A DNA stretch of 64,000 bases from Geobacter sp. AOG2 (GCF_019972295.1 NZ_BLJA01000001.1:3798093-3862092); one strand, 5' to 3'. Counted from the first letter of the stretch, positions 44,678 to 52,198 are shown. Numbers and translations are program-made. The notes: generated from the letters alone by a model not told the origin.

Positions 44678-45883
44678 TTAGTCGGCCTCGATCCTGAATT
44701 TTTCTTTGCCGGCGGCCACGAGTTCCTTCAGTGACGGCCCTTCCATCTCGGCAGCGACGTCGGTCAAAAGGTCCGGGATCGGGATCTGCTGGGGGCATTT
44801 GTCCAGGCAGGCGCCGCAGGCCGTGCACAGGGAGGCGTACCCCGGTTTGGCGCTGAGCAGTTCGTCGCTCATCCGCAGGGCATAGATGAACTTTGCCTCC
44901 ATCTCGTTGCCGAACATATGCATCTTGTTGTAGACATCGAAACAGCCGGGGATATCCACGCCCGCGGGGCAGGGCATGCAGTACCCGCAACCGGTGCAGC
45001 CGACCTTCATCAGCTCCTGATATTTCCGGCTGACCCGGTCCACCAGGGACAATTCCTCCCCGGTCAAGGCCCCGCTTTCGGCAGAATCGGCGATGGCCAG
45101 GTTCTCCTCGATGTGGCGCTCCTCGTTCATGCCGGAGAGCAGCAGCGTGACCTCCGGGTGGTTCCACACCCAGCGCAGCGCCCATTCCACGGGGGTGCGC
45201 CGGACGGCGGCCTCGCTCCAGATCCCGGCCACGGCGGGCGGCGGAGTGGGTAGGCCCAGGTTCCCTCCGCGCAGCGGTTCCATGGCGATCACCCCCAGAC
45301 CTCTGGCGGCGGCGTAGCGCATTCCGGCGGCACCGGCCTGGAATTCCCGGTCCAGGAAATTGTACTGGATCTGGCAAAACACCCAGGGGTAGGCATCCAC
45401 GATCCGGCTGAAATCCGGCCCCAGCCCGTGGAAGGAAAAACCGGCGTTGACGATCCGCCCGTCCGCCCGGGCCCGGTCCAGAAAGTCCGCGACGCCCAGG
45501 CTCGCCATGGTGTCCCACTGGGGGCCGTCCAGGCTATGGACGAGGTAGTAGTCGATGCGGTCGGTGCCCAGTTTTTCCAGTTGGGCCGCCAGGTACCGGT
45601 CCATGTCGGCGCGGCTCCTGATCATCCACGAGGGGAGTTTGGTCGCCACCTTCACCCGGTCCCGGTAACCGTCCTTCAGGGCCTTCCCCAGCAGGATCTC
45701 GCTCTCGCCCCCGTGATAGGGCCACGCCGTGTCCATGTAGTTCACGCCGTTGTCGATGGCATGGCGGATCTGGGCAATCGCCCGCGCCTCGTCGATCCGG
45801 CCGTCCTTCATGGGGAGGCGCATGCACCCGAATCCCAGCACGGAAAGCTTATCCCCATTCTTCGGCATGGTTCTGTATTGCAT
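44678..45883 (-). CDS. Aldo/keto reductase with C-terminal [4Fe-4S] ferredoxin-like segment
   Basis: The 401-residue protein has the AKR barrel in the first about 280 residues (DTAWPYHGGESEILLGKAL with the catalytic Tyr, KVATKLPSW with the Lys, YYLVHSLDGP). A C-terminal segment with CTGCGYCMPCP and CTACGACLDKCP suggests an iron-sulfur unit. Such fused AKR proteins are common in anaerobes, with unknown substrates. The start at 45883 follows AAAGGAGAGATAGCC. Single gene. Confidence 0.9.
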   Translation of the reverse strand: MQYRTMPKNGDKLSVLGFGCMRLPMKDGRIDEARAIAQIRHAIDNGVNYMDTAWPYHGGESEILLGKALKDGYRDRVKVATKLPSWMIRSRADMDRYLAAQLEKLGTDRIDYYLVHSLDGPQWDTMASLGVADFLDRARADGRIVNAGFSFHGLGPDFSRIVDAYPWVFCQIQYNFLDREFQAGAAGMRYAAARGLGVIAMEPLRGGNLGLPTPPPAVAGIWSEAAVRRTPVEWALRWVWNHPEVTLLLSGMNEERHIEENLAIADSAESGALTGEELSLVDRVSRKYQELMKVGCTGCGYCMPCPAGVDIPGCFDVYNKMHMFGNEMEAKFIYALRMSDELLSAKPGYASLCTACGACLDKCPQQIPIPDLLTDVAAEMEGPSLKELVAAGKEKFRIEAD

Positions 45884-46033
45884 GGCTATCTCTCCTTTGC
45901 GTCCCGCGCGTCGCACGTCATGGTTTGCCGTCATAGTAGGCTGCAACGGGCCGAAAATTCAATACCTGTTCCTGCCGATAACTTGCCTGTTTCTCCGGGA
46001 TTCCGCGAGGGGAAAGGCGTCAGGCGTCCGCGC

Positions 46034-46723
46034 TTATGGTGCGGGACCCCGGCCCGCCGTGCGCCAGGTGACCGCCTCCACCACCAGTCCCGCATACGCC
46101 CCGGCGATCACGTCGCTCAGAAAATGGTAATCGGTCGCGATCAGGGCCAGCGCCAGGAGCAACAGCAGCGCCAGGCATGCCGGGCGACAGCGCGGATGGA
46201 AGCGCCACACCACCGCCGCCATGGCGGTGACGACCACCATGTGCCCGGAGGGGAAGCCGGAATGCCGCCCATCCGCCCCGAACCACTGGAACCCGTACTC
46301 CTGCGGGGCCATGAGCCATTCCCTGGTGTTGATCCTGCCGAAGACCGGTTTCAGGAGCGCTTTTGCCGCAAAGGCCGCGGGGGCGGCGATGGCGAGCATC
46401 TTGTAACTGAGCGCGGCGGCGTCGATGCCGTGGCGGGAAATTCGCTGGCGGAACAGGGCGTAGGAGGCGGCCGAGACGCAGGCCACCAGGAGGAGCAGGG
46501 CGTCGGGGAGGGTCGAGGTGTAGTGCGCCCAGGCCTTGTTTGCGTAGAGCGCGCGCCAGACGAAGCGGGCGACGGGGATGTCCAGGCGGGCCACGCAGAG
46601 CCAGGTCGCCAGGGCCGCGGGGACCAGGCCCGCCAGGAGGGCGGCTTCGTAGCCGGGGCGTTTTCGGGCGGATGTGTGCGGCACCTTCTGAGCTGGAATA
46701 GGCGTCCCCTTTGGCCGGTTCAT
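46034..46723 (-). CDS. PAP2-family membrane phosphatase
   Basis: The 229-residue protein has about five membrane segments and the PAP2 signatures: KPVFGRINTRE (first motif, with Lys and Arg), PSGH and ATDYHFLSDVIAG (third motif, with His and Asp). Members remove phosphate from lipid phosphates such as undecaprenyl pyrophosphate or phosphatidic acid. The FGRINTRE motif departs from the usual KxxxxxxRP by lacking Pro. Single gene. Confidence 0.88.
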   Translation of the reverse strand: MNRPKGTPIPAQKVPHTSARKRPGYEAALLAGLVPAALATWLCVARLDIPVARFVWRALYANKAWAHYTSTLPDALLLLVACVSAASYALFRQRISRHGIDAAALSYKMLAIAAPAAFAAKALLKPVFGRINTREWLMAPQEYGFQWFGADGRHSGFPSGHMVVVTAMAAVVWRFHPRCRPACLALLLLLALALIATDYHFLSDVIAGAYAGLVVEAVTWRTAGRGPAP

Positions 46724-46974
46724 GTTACGGTACGATGTTACGGTGGTACTACGGTACTATACGGTTGTTCGCCGTCCTTTGCAAGTTGCCCTCGGATTTC
46801 CCGGCGGAATGCGGGAAACATCCCCCGCTTCTTGCAAAGCCCCCCCTTCCCGTGTATAATCCAACCACCATAACGACACCCGTCGGCCACGCAACGATGC
46901 TCGGCACACCCTCACCCGGTGGCCGGGCATTTTTTTTTGCCGCCGGCCGGCCTACCCGGAAAAGGAGGAAGCGT

Positions 46975-47241
46975 ATGAAAGCAGTGTGGGAAAAAGTATT
47001 CGAGTATGCATCGATGCCGGTGCACGGCAGCCTGTCGCGCAAACTGCGCAAGGGGATCAGGGTCCAGATCAACGAAGGGAAGATCTATTCCGAGGCCACC
47101 CTGTTCCTGGGGGAGGAATACGTGCGCATCTCCGAAGAGGAAGGGCAGGGCGAGGCGATCAACACCTACGTCGATTGGAACAAGGTGGAGTCGGTACGCA
47201 CCTACAGCGAGCAGGAAGAGGCCGGACGCAAGCGGAAATAA
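46975..47241 (+). CDS. Small protein upstream of the nitrogenase-associated gene, unknown function
   Basis: The 88-residue soluble protein has a beta-rich part (GIRVQINEGKIYSEATLFL) and a helical, charged C-terminus. AAAGGAGGAAGCGT precedes the ATG at 46975. It is likely first in an operon with the ArsC-like protein (67 nt downstream) and the M41-like protein. No domain recognised. Confidence 0.7.
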   Translation: MKAVWEKVFEYASMPVHGSLSRKLRKGIRVQINEGKIYSEATLFLGEEYVRISEEEGQGEAINTYVDWNKVESVRTYSEQEEAGRKRK

Positions 47242-47308
47242 GGCAGGACGGCGCGGTCCCGGCGTCGCCGACGGGTCGCCGGACCGCGCACCCAACCAAG
47301 GAGGGCCC

Positions 47309-47725
47309 ATGGCCGCAATCACATTCTGGGAAAAAACGGGCTGCCAGGGAAACGCCCGGCAAAAAGAGATCCTCCTCGCCTCCGGGCACGAGCTGGAGGT
47401 GCGCGACCTGCTCACCGAACCGTGGAGCGCGGACACCCTGGCGCTCTTCTTCGGGGAGCGTCCCGTGGGGGAATGGTTCAACCCGGCCCACCCAAAGGTC
47501 AAATCCGGGGAGGTCGTCCCCGGCGATTTCAGCCGGCAGGAGGCGCTCGCCCTCATGGTGGCCGAACCGCTGTACATCGTGCGGCCCCTCATGCAGGTAG
47601 GCGACGAACGGCTGGCCGGGTTCGAGGTGGAACAGGTGCACAACTGGATCGGCCTCGCCCTGGACAGTGTCGGCGAACGGGACCCCAGGAACTGCCCGTG
47701 CGTCACCCGGACCGCCGCGCCGTGA
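47309..47725 (+). CDS. ArsC/Spx-fold nitrogenase-associated protein
   Basis: The 138-residue protein has a thioredoxin-like fold of the ArsC/Spx type. ITFWEKTGCQGNARQK places a single Cys where ArsC has its catalytic residue. The region EVRDLLTEPWSADTLALFF continues the family pattern, including the GEWFNPAHP segment. Members of this group are encoded with nitrogen fixation genes and called nitrogenase-associated protein. AAGGAGGGCCC precedes the ATG. The stop overlaps the next start (GTGA), so the two are translationally coupled. Confidence 0.82.
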   Translation: MAAITFWEKTGCQGNARQKEILLASGHELEVRDLLTEPWSADTLALFFGERPVGEWFNPAHPKVKSGEVVPGDFSRQEALALMVAEPLYIVRPLMQVGDERLAGFEVEQVHNWIGLALDSVGERDPRNCPCVTRTAAP

Positions 47726-48228
47726 TCCCCGAACCGCAGCGGATCGCCATCCACCAGGCCGGCCATGCCGTCGCGCAAACCCTCGTGGGACGGCGCCGCT
47801 TTACCGTGGCCAGCGTCTCCATCGACGCCGAACCGGCCCGGAGCCGCCACGGGCTGCCCGCCCAGGGCCAGGCCCTGCTGGACCGGGAGACCTTCCTGGG
47901 GCTCTACGAATTCGGGCTGGTCACCCTGGCGGGCATCGCCGCCGAAGAACGCTACCTGGCCCAGGACGAACCGGCCGACGACCCCGTGGTGGCCCTCAGC
48001 GACCTGGCCGAATGGCAGGAACAGGCCTGGGACGCCCTCCAGGACGAGGCCAGGGTAGGGATCGTCAGCCTGAACGTCATGCGCAAGCTGGGGGAATGGA
48101 TGGCCGACGACGGCATCTGGGTGGTGGTGGAGCAGGTGGCCCAAGCCCTGCTGGCCCACGGGACCATCCAGGGGGAGGTGTTGCAGCAACTGCTGGCCCC
48201 CCTGGAGGAGTACCGGGGGAAGGGGTAA
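47722..48228 (+). CDS. M41-like metallopeptidase domain protein with Gln in place of catalytic Glu
   Basis: The 168-residue protein starts with GTG at 47722, overlapping the upstream stop by 4 nt. AIHQAGHAVAQTLVG aligns with the HEAGHA motif of FtsH-type (M41) peptidases, but the Glu is Gln, which should abolish hydrolysis. LAGIAAEERYL fits the helix carrying a downstream ligand region of that family. The ATPase part is absent. It may bind rather than cut a partner, perhaps the upstream nitrogenase-associated protein. The Gln is unambiguous in the DNA (CAG). Confidence 0.6.
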   Translation: MIPEPQRIAIHQAGHAVAQTLVGRRRFTVASVSIDAEPARSRHGLPAQGQALLDRETFLGLYEFGLVTLAGIAAEERYLAQDEPADDPVVALSDLAEWQEQAWDALQDEARVGIVSLNVMRKLGEWMADDGIWVVVEQVAQALLAHGTIQGEVLQQLLAPLEEYRGKG

Positions 48229-48231
48229 AAC

Positions 48232-48399
48232 CATGGGAGTTATAGGTTATGGGGAAAATCATGGGAGTTATAGGTTATGGGGAAAATCATGGGAGTTATA
48301 GGTTATGGGGAAAATCATGGGAGTTATAGGTTATGGGGAAAATCATGGGAGTTATAGGTTATGGGGAAAACCATGGGAGTTATAGGCTATGGGACTTAT
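48232..48399. repeat. Six tandem copies of a 28-nt repeat
   Basis: CATGGGAGTTATAGG starts at 48232, 48260, 48288, 48316, 48344 and 48372, with the intervening TTATGGGGAAAAT. The period is exactly 28 nt, so unit copies are nearly identical. It merges into the 9-nt periodic cluster to its right. There are no unique spacers, so this is not CRISPR. Confidence 0.92.
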
Positions 48400-48612
48400 G
48401 GGACAAATAGGACTCATGGGAAAGCTCATAAACCCTCTGATTTCCCATTTGTCCCATAGGTCCTATAGGTCCCATGGTTTTCCATAGATCCCATGGTTTC
48501 CCAATAGGACAAATAGGACCAATAGGACTTATAGGAAAGCTCATCCCCCTTCCTGGTTTCCCATAAGTCCCATAGGTCCCATAAGTCCCATGATTTCCCA
48601 TAAGTCCTATAA
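48380..48612. repeat. 9-nt periodic GGAC repeat cluster C
   Basis: Left arm units (GGACTTATG, GGACAAATA, GGACTCATG) with 9-nt period face right-arm complements (CATAAGTCC, CATAGGTCC) in three or more successive hairpin-like sets. The stretch lies between the M41-like operon and the glycine-zipper lipoprotein gene; frames through it give GTYGTYG or GLIGPMG-like strings and are not genes. Confidence 0.85.
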
Positions 48613-48713
48613 CTCCCATTATCCTCCCTCCTCCCCCCCATTCTTTCCACAGTTTTTTTGTTGAGAAGCCCCCCCGATTGCGGTAGATTATCAGCCGGAA
48701 AGGGGTTAAAACC

Positions 48714-49631
48714 ATGAAATACTCAAAACTTACCTCATTGCTCTCCATCCTGGCGCTGAGCGCGTGCGCCACGCTCCCCGCCGGTCCCAGCGTCAATGTC
48801 CTGCCCGCCCAGGGCAAGCCGTTCGAAACCTTTATGAAGGAGGACGCGGCCTGCCGCCAGTGGGCCGAACGGCAGACCGGCAACTCCACCCAGGACACCT
48901 ACGATAAGGACCTGGCCACCGGGGCCATTGCCGGCACCGCCGTGGGCACCGGGCTGGGCGCGGCCATCGGCTCCGCCTCCGGCCATGTGGGCGCGGGTGC
49001 CGCCGTGGGCGCCGCCACCGGCCTGCTCTTCGGCTCGGCCATCGGCTCCGGCGCGGCGCAGGAAAGCAGCCGCGAGGTCCAGCGCCGCTACGACAACGCC
49101 TACATGCAGTGCATGTACAGCTACGGCAACCAGGTGCCCGGCTACCATCCCATGGTCGCACAGACCAAACCCGCCGCCGTCCCGCCGCCGCCCCCAACCC
49201 CGCCGGTCGCAGCCGATCAGGCTTACGACGTGCCCGACGACGCCGTGGCCCCGCCGGAAGACACCCCGCCGCCCGCGCCGCCCGAGGTCGCACCCCCTGC
49301 CACGCAATACGCCGCCCCGCCGCCGGTGTATATCGAGCAGGCCCCCCAATTCGTCTACTCGCCCCAGATCGGCATGTACGTCGCCGTGGGCGTCCCCTAC
49401 GACCTGGTCTACACCGGCTCGGAGTATTTCTACTGGTACGGCGGCAACTGGTATCGCGGCCCCTACTACAACGGCCCGTGGACCTATGCAACCCGCGCCT
49501 ACTACCCCCGGCCGCTGCTCCAGTACCGCATCGGCTATATCCGCCACTACCGCAACTACGAGTACGGCCAGTGGCGCCGGTACGGCACCCGCTACCAGGG
49601 GCGCTTCCACCGCCCCGTATATCGGAGATAA
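48714..49631 (+). CDS. Glycine-zipper lipoprotein with Pro/Tyr-rich C-terminus
   Basis: The 305-residue protein has a lipobox ending in LSAC, then CATLPAGPSVNVLPAQG, a Gly-zipper (GTAVGTGLGAAIGSASG to AIGSG) and RRYDNAYMQCMYSYGNQVPG. A Pro-rich linker and an extra C-terminal domain rich in Tyr (YFYWYGGNWYRGPYYNG, IRHYRNYEYGQW) follow. The first 150 residues parallel the protein at 34716. An outer-membrane or surface anchoring role is inferred. AAGGGGTTAAAACC precedes the ATG. Confidence 0.82.
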   Translation: MKYSKLTSLLSILALSACATLPAGPSVNVLPAQGKPFETFMKEDAACRQWAERQTGNSTQDTYDKDLATGAIAGTAVGTGLGAAIGSASGHVGAGAAVGAATGLLFGSAIGSGAAQESSREVQRRYDNAYMQCMYSYGNQVPGYHPMVAQTKPAAVPPPPPTPPVAADQAYDVPDDAVAPPEDTPPPAPPEVAPPATQYAAPPPVYIEQAPQFVYSPQIGMYVAVGVPYDLVYTGSEYFYWYGGNWYRGPYYNGPWTYATRAYYPRPLLQYRIGYIRHYRNYEYGQWRRYGTRYQGRFHRPVYRR

Positions 49632-49641
49632 CAACCAGAAA

Positions 49642-49668
49642 AGCCCCGGCGACCGGGGCTTTTTTTTG
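49642..49668 (+). terminator. Intrinsic terminator
   Basis: AGCCCCGG (49642-49649), a CGA loop and CCGGGGCT (49653-49660), followed by eight T. It ends the glycine-zipper lipoprotein transcript 10 nt after its stop. Confidence 0.93.
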
Positions 49669-49672
49669 TGGG

Positions 49673-49858
49673 ATTGATGGGGATTATAGGAAAAATAGGA
49701 AAATGGGACTTATAGGAATTATAGGACTCATGGGAAAGCTCATCCCCCCTCATGGTTTCCCATAGGTCCTATTGGTCCTATAGGTCCCATTGGTCCCATA
49801 AAGCTCATCCCCCCTCCTGGTTTCCCATAAGTCCCATTATTCCTATTAGTCCCATAAA
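49673..49858. repeat. 9-nt periodic GGAC repeat cluster D
   Basis: Left-arm units around GGACTTATAGG face right-arm units such as CATAGGTCCTATTGGTCC and CATAAGTCC. A subsection GCTCATCCCCCCTC repeats about 60 nt apart (49736 and 49800). It lies between the two adjacent glycine-zipper genes. Confidence 0.82.
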
Positions 49859-49936
49859 GCCCAGCCCCCCGGTACCCCTATCCCCCGATTTGGCGTATAC
49901 TATACTTATCAAGCAAAAACAAAAAAGGAGAACGCC

Positions 49937-50479
49937 ATGAACCAGTCCATTATCAAGGGCGTCATGGTCGGTATAGCGACGGTGGCGCTTGCGGTTGCCG
50001 GAGTGGCAGGCTACAAGACAATGCACCCCACGTCTGCGGATGTCGTCGCAGTGAAGGAGATCACCAGGACGGTCGAAACCCCGCGCCGGGAATGCCGGGA
50101 TGTGCAGGTACAACGGCGTGCGCCGACCTCCGACCCCAACCGGATCGCCGGGACGGTGATCGGCGGCCTGGCGGGCGGCCTGCTGGGTAACCAGATCGGC
50201 AGGGGCGCGGGCAATGCCGTGGCCACGATTGCCGGGGCCGCCGGCGGAGCCTATGTGGGCAACCAGGTGCAGGGCGGCATGCAGAGAAACGATATAGTCA
50301 CCGCCACGAAACGCATCTGCAAGACGGTCTACGACAAGACGATGCAGGTGGTGGGCTATGACGTCACCTATCGCCTCAAGGGCAAGGAAGACGTGGTAAG
50401 GCTGGCCTACCGGCCGGGCGCCACGCTGCCGGTGGAGAACGGGCAGGTGGTCGCTGCTCCGCCGGTAACGACCCAGTGA
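49937..50479 (+). CDS. Glycine-zipper 2TM-domain protein (SlyB/17-kDa antigen-like)
   Basis: The 180-residue protein has an N-terminal hydrophobic segment (VMVGIATVALAVAGVAGY) and a glycine-zipper 2TM region (AGTVIGGLAGGLLGNQIG, then GNAVATIAGAAGGAYVGNQV). A C-terminal part with YDVTYRLKGKEDVVRLAYRP follows. It resembles outer membrane lipoproteins of the SlyB/rickettsial 17-kDa antigen class, although no lipobox Cys is present at the usual place. AAAAAGGAGAACGCC precedes the ATG. Confidence 0.82.
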   Translation: MNQSIIKGVMVGIATVALAVAGVAGYKTMHPTSADVVAVKEITRTVETPRRECRDVQVQRRAPTSDPNRIAGTVIGGLAGGLLGNQIGRGAGNAVATIAGAAGGAYVGNQVQGGMQRNDIVTATKRICKTVYDKTMQVVGYDVTYRLKGKEDVVRLAYRPGATLPVENGQVVAAPPVTTQ

Positions 50480-50598
50480 CGGGTGCATCCGGGAAGATGG
50501 CTGTCCCGGAATTCCCAGGGGTGCGGTAGTCCCATAGCTCCCCAGGAAGAGGGGCCGATACGGGGCGCATGCAATGCACCCCTAAGTGTATGATTGCG

Positions 50599-50769
50599 TC
50601 AAAAAGATACAAACAGAGGCCTCCGGAAAAGTTCCGGGGGTTATTTTTTGTGTGATAACGGTGGGTTCGGGTAAAAGAGGCCGGAATGGTCTTTTTATGT
50701 TAATTTTTTTAACATTTTTAAAAAAGTGTTAATTATTTTAACATATTGATTTTTCGATTGATTTTTGTA
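50599..50769 (+). repeat. Composite element copy 3 (plus strand)
   Basis: Order: TCAAAAAGATACAAA (50599-50613), CCTCCGGAA/TTCCGGGGG hairpin (50620-50640) with T-run, GTGTGATAACGG. Two perfect TGTTAA-N5-TTAACA palindromes follow at 50698-50714 and 50727-50743, 29 nt apart, then ATTGATTTTTCGATTG. It starts the low-GC block and lies about 130 nt upstream of the riboswitch candidate. Part A probably terminates the glycine-zipper gene transcript. Confidence 0.75.
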
Positions 50770-50899
50770 TTTACATCATATAGAGGATTAAGCGGGTAAC
50801 GCTAAAATACTTAAATTTTATAGGCCTCTACCTCTCTGCGTTGTAAAAACCAGTGTCATGGAAAAGGAGAAAGTAACAAGCCTCAAGCTGGACATATCC

Positions 50900-51012
50900 G
50901 TATTCCCGATAAAGCCTAACTCTCCGTGAGGAGGGGGCGGAAAGCTACGGGTCTTCGCTATGAAGATGGCCGAACTGCCGAAGGAGATTTCTTCTTGTAG
51001 TTCGGCCATTTT
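50900..51012 (+). ncRNA. GEMM-I (cyclic dinucleotide) riboswitch candidate with intrinsic terminator
   Basis: The core reads AAAGCCTAAC, a short stem capped by a GTGA (GNRA) tetraloop, then GGGCGGAAAGCTACGGGTC, a variable stem, and GATGGCCGAACTGCCGAAGG. This is the order and sequence style of GEMM-I aptamers (c-di-GMP; in Geobacter relatives also 3'3'-cGAMP). ATGGCCGAACT (50966-50976) can instead pair with AGTTCGGCCAT (50999-51009), followed by TTTT, giving a terminator that shares bases with the aptamer. The next gene is a 38-residue zinc-ribbon protein with a MITE in between. Ligand and folding are inferred; no covariance model was run. Confidence 0.65.
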
Positions 51013-51130
51013 GCGTTCAGCCCCAATAAGCATCACTTCAATTTGCAATTTTGAAGCGAAGTGTACTGACGAAGCTTTCGTATCCCCGGAAGTACCCGGT
51101 TCGGAAGGGGAAAAAATAGCGCGAGGAACC

Positions 51131-51214
51131 AATAAGGGGACAGGCTACTTATTAGGGGCCACCATGCCGAGGATATCAAGAGTTTTCAGACAATAATTAA
51201 CCTGTCTCCTTATT
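51131..51214 (+). mobile_element. 84-nt MITE with RAYT start-codon remnant
   Basis: Ends AATAAGGGGACAGG... and ...CCTGTCTCCTTATT are 24-nt inverted repeats with four mismatches. The centre begins ATGCCGAGGATATCAAGAG, which resembles the first codons (MPRI) of REP-associated tyrosine transposases. Only about 35 nt of centre is left, so it is non-autonomous. It sits between the riboswitch candidate and the zinc-ribbon gene. Confidence 0.75.
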
Positions 51215-51269
51215 GATGTTCAGGCAGCACCGGCAAATAAGCCGCAAAACTAACTTAGGAGGAAGAACA

Positions 51270-51386
51270 ATGGCCGAGGAAAAAATCAAATGCGGTAGTT
51301 GCAAGACTGAGAATTGGGTCGATCCGTTCAAAACAACATCCTGTAAGAAATGCGGTTCACCAATTAAAGGTACTAAGGCAAAATAA
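51270..51386 (+). CDS. 38-residue zinc-ribbon protein
   Basis: MAEEKIKCGSCKTENWVDPF, then KTTSCKKCGSPIKGTKAK: two CxxC pairs separated by 13 residues, a compact zinc ribbon. AGGAGGAAGAACA precedes the ATG, the strongest ribosome-binding site in the block. It lies within the low-GC block between two MITEs and may be the target of the upstream riboswitch. It is followed 79 nt later by the 210-residue protein. Confidence 0.7.
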   Translation: MAEEKIKCGSCKTENWVDPFKTTSCKKCGSPIKGTKAK

Positions 51387-51465
51387 GAGTTTGGTTCTAA
51401 ACCACCATTTTTGCTATGGATGGCACCTTTACAGTAGAAGCAGCATAATCCACAAGGAGGATGCA

Positions 51466-52098
51466 ATGGGATTTTTTTCGAAGGCATATGAACCTGGAGG
51501 TCGACACCACATACGTATTACTGACGATAGTTTCGCAAAGGCAAATAAATTGGTTAAGGAAGATAGTGAATATAAAGAAATATACAAGACTATTGCTAAA
51601 GACAATGAATGTTTACAGTATCAAGCTCACGATTTTCCTGTAATTGAAATATTGGGTAGTTTCATGTTGAGTTACCATTTAGAAGAAGAACGGCTAGGTA
51701 TTCCTGAAAATCTAAGAGCCGCTAACATTGAGCTTGGAAGGAAAGATCAAGTTGAATTTAGTAAATTTGTGGATAGATTTAATGAGAAAATAGATGCAAA
51801 GGCGGACAGGAAACAAGCTGCCTGGGAAGAGAAGGGAATAGGTGGTAAGTTATTTAGTATGGCAGCTGGGGTTGCCGTCAAGGGAATTGCAGCGGTAGCA
51901 ACGGGCAAATCAGAAGACCTTAGGACGTATGAGAAGTTTTTCTCTGACTATATATCTGGCGATTCACCAAAGGCTAAAGAATACATTCACCAATTTGCAA
52001 TACAATTTGGACCATCAGATGAGGGGGTCCTAGCGGTTTCTAACGCGATTAGAAGAAGCTACTGGATGGCTGAATTTGCTAAGTATAATAGAAGTTGA
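51466..52098 (+). CDS. Low-GC soluble protein, unknown function
   Basis: The 210-residue protein starts MGFFSKAYEPGGRHHIRITD and is mostly helical. A glycine/alanine-rich segment (GGKLFSMAAGVAVKGIAAVA, about residues 125-145) might contact a membrane. No family is recognised. AAGGAGGATGCA gives a good ribosome-binding site for ATG 51466; the frame extends further left but without start signals. With the zinc-ribbon gene it forms a two-gene cargo between the two MITEs. Confidence 0.6.
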   Translation: MGFFSKAYEPGGRHHIRITDDSFAKANKLVKEDSEYKEIYKTIAKDNECLQYQAHDFPVIEILGSFMLSYHLEEERLGIPENLRAANIELGRKDQVEFSKFVDRFNEKIDAKADRKQAAWEEKGIGGKLFSMAAGVAVKGIAAVATGKSEDLRTYEKFFSDYISGDSPKAKEYIHQFAIQFGPSDEGVLAVSNAIRRSYWMAEFAKYNRS

Positions 52099-52198
52099 TA
52101 TCTTTTGTTGAACTGCGAATATATTGGTTTTGAAATGGGTCTAGCTTGCTTGAAAGTCAGGCCCATATTTCTTCGCCTCAATCTGAAAGCACGCGACC

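Noticed and set aside
48232-48399. Possible CRISPR array
   Set aside because: Units are contiguous at 28 nt with no variable spacers and there are no cas genes.
48380-48898. Minus-strand frame with GTYGTYG and GPIGPMG strings
   Set aside because: It is the translation of the 9-nt periodic repeat, running into the antisense of the lipoprotein gene.
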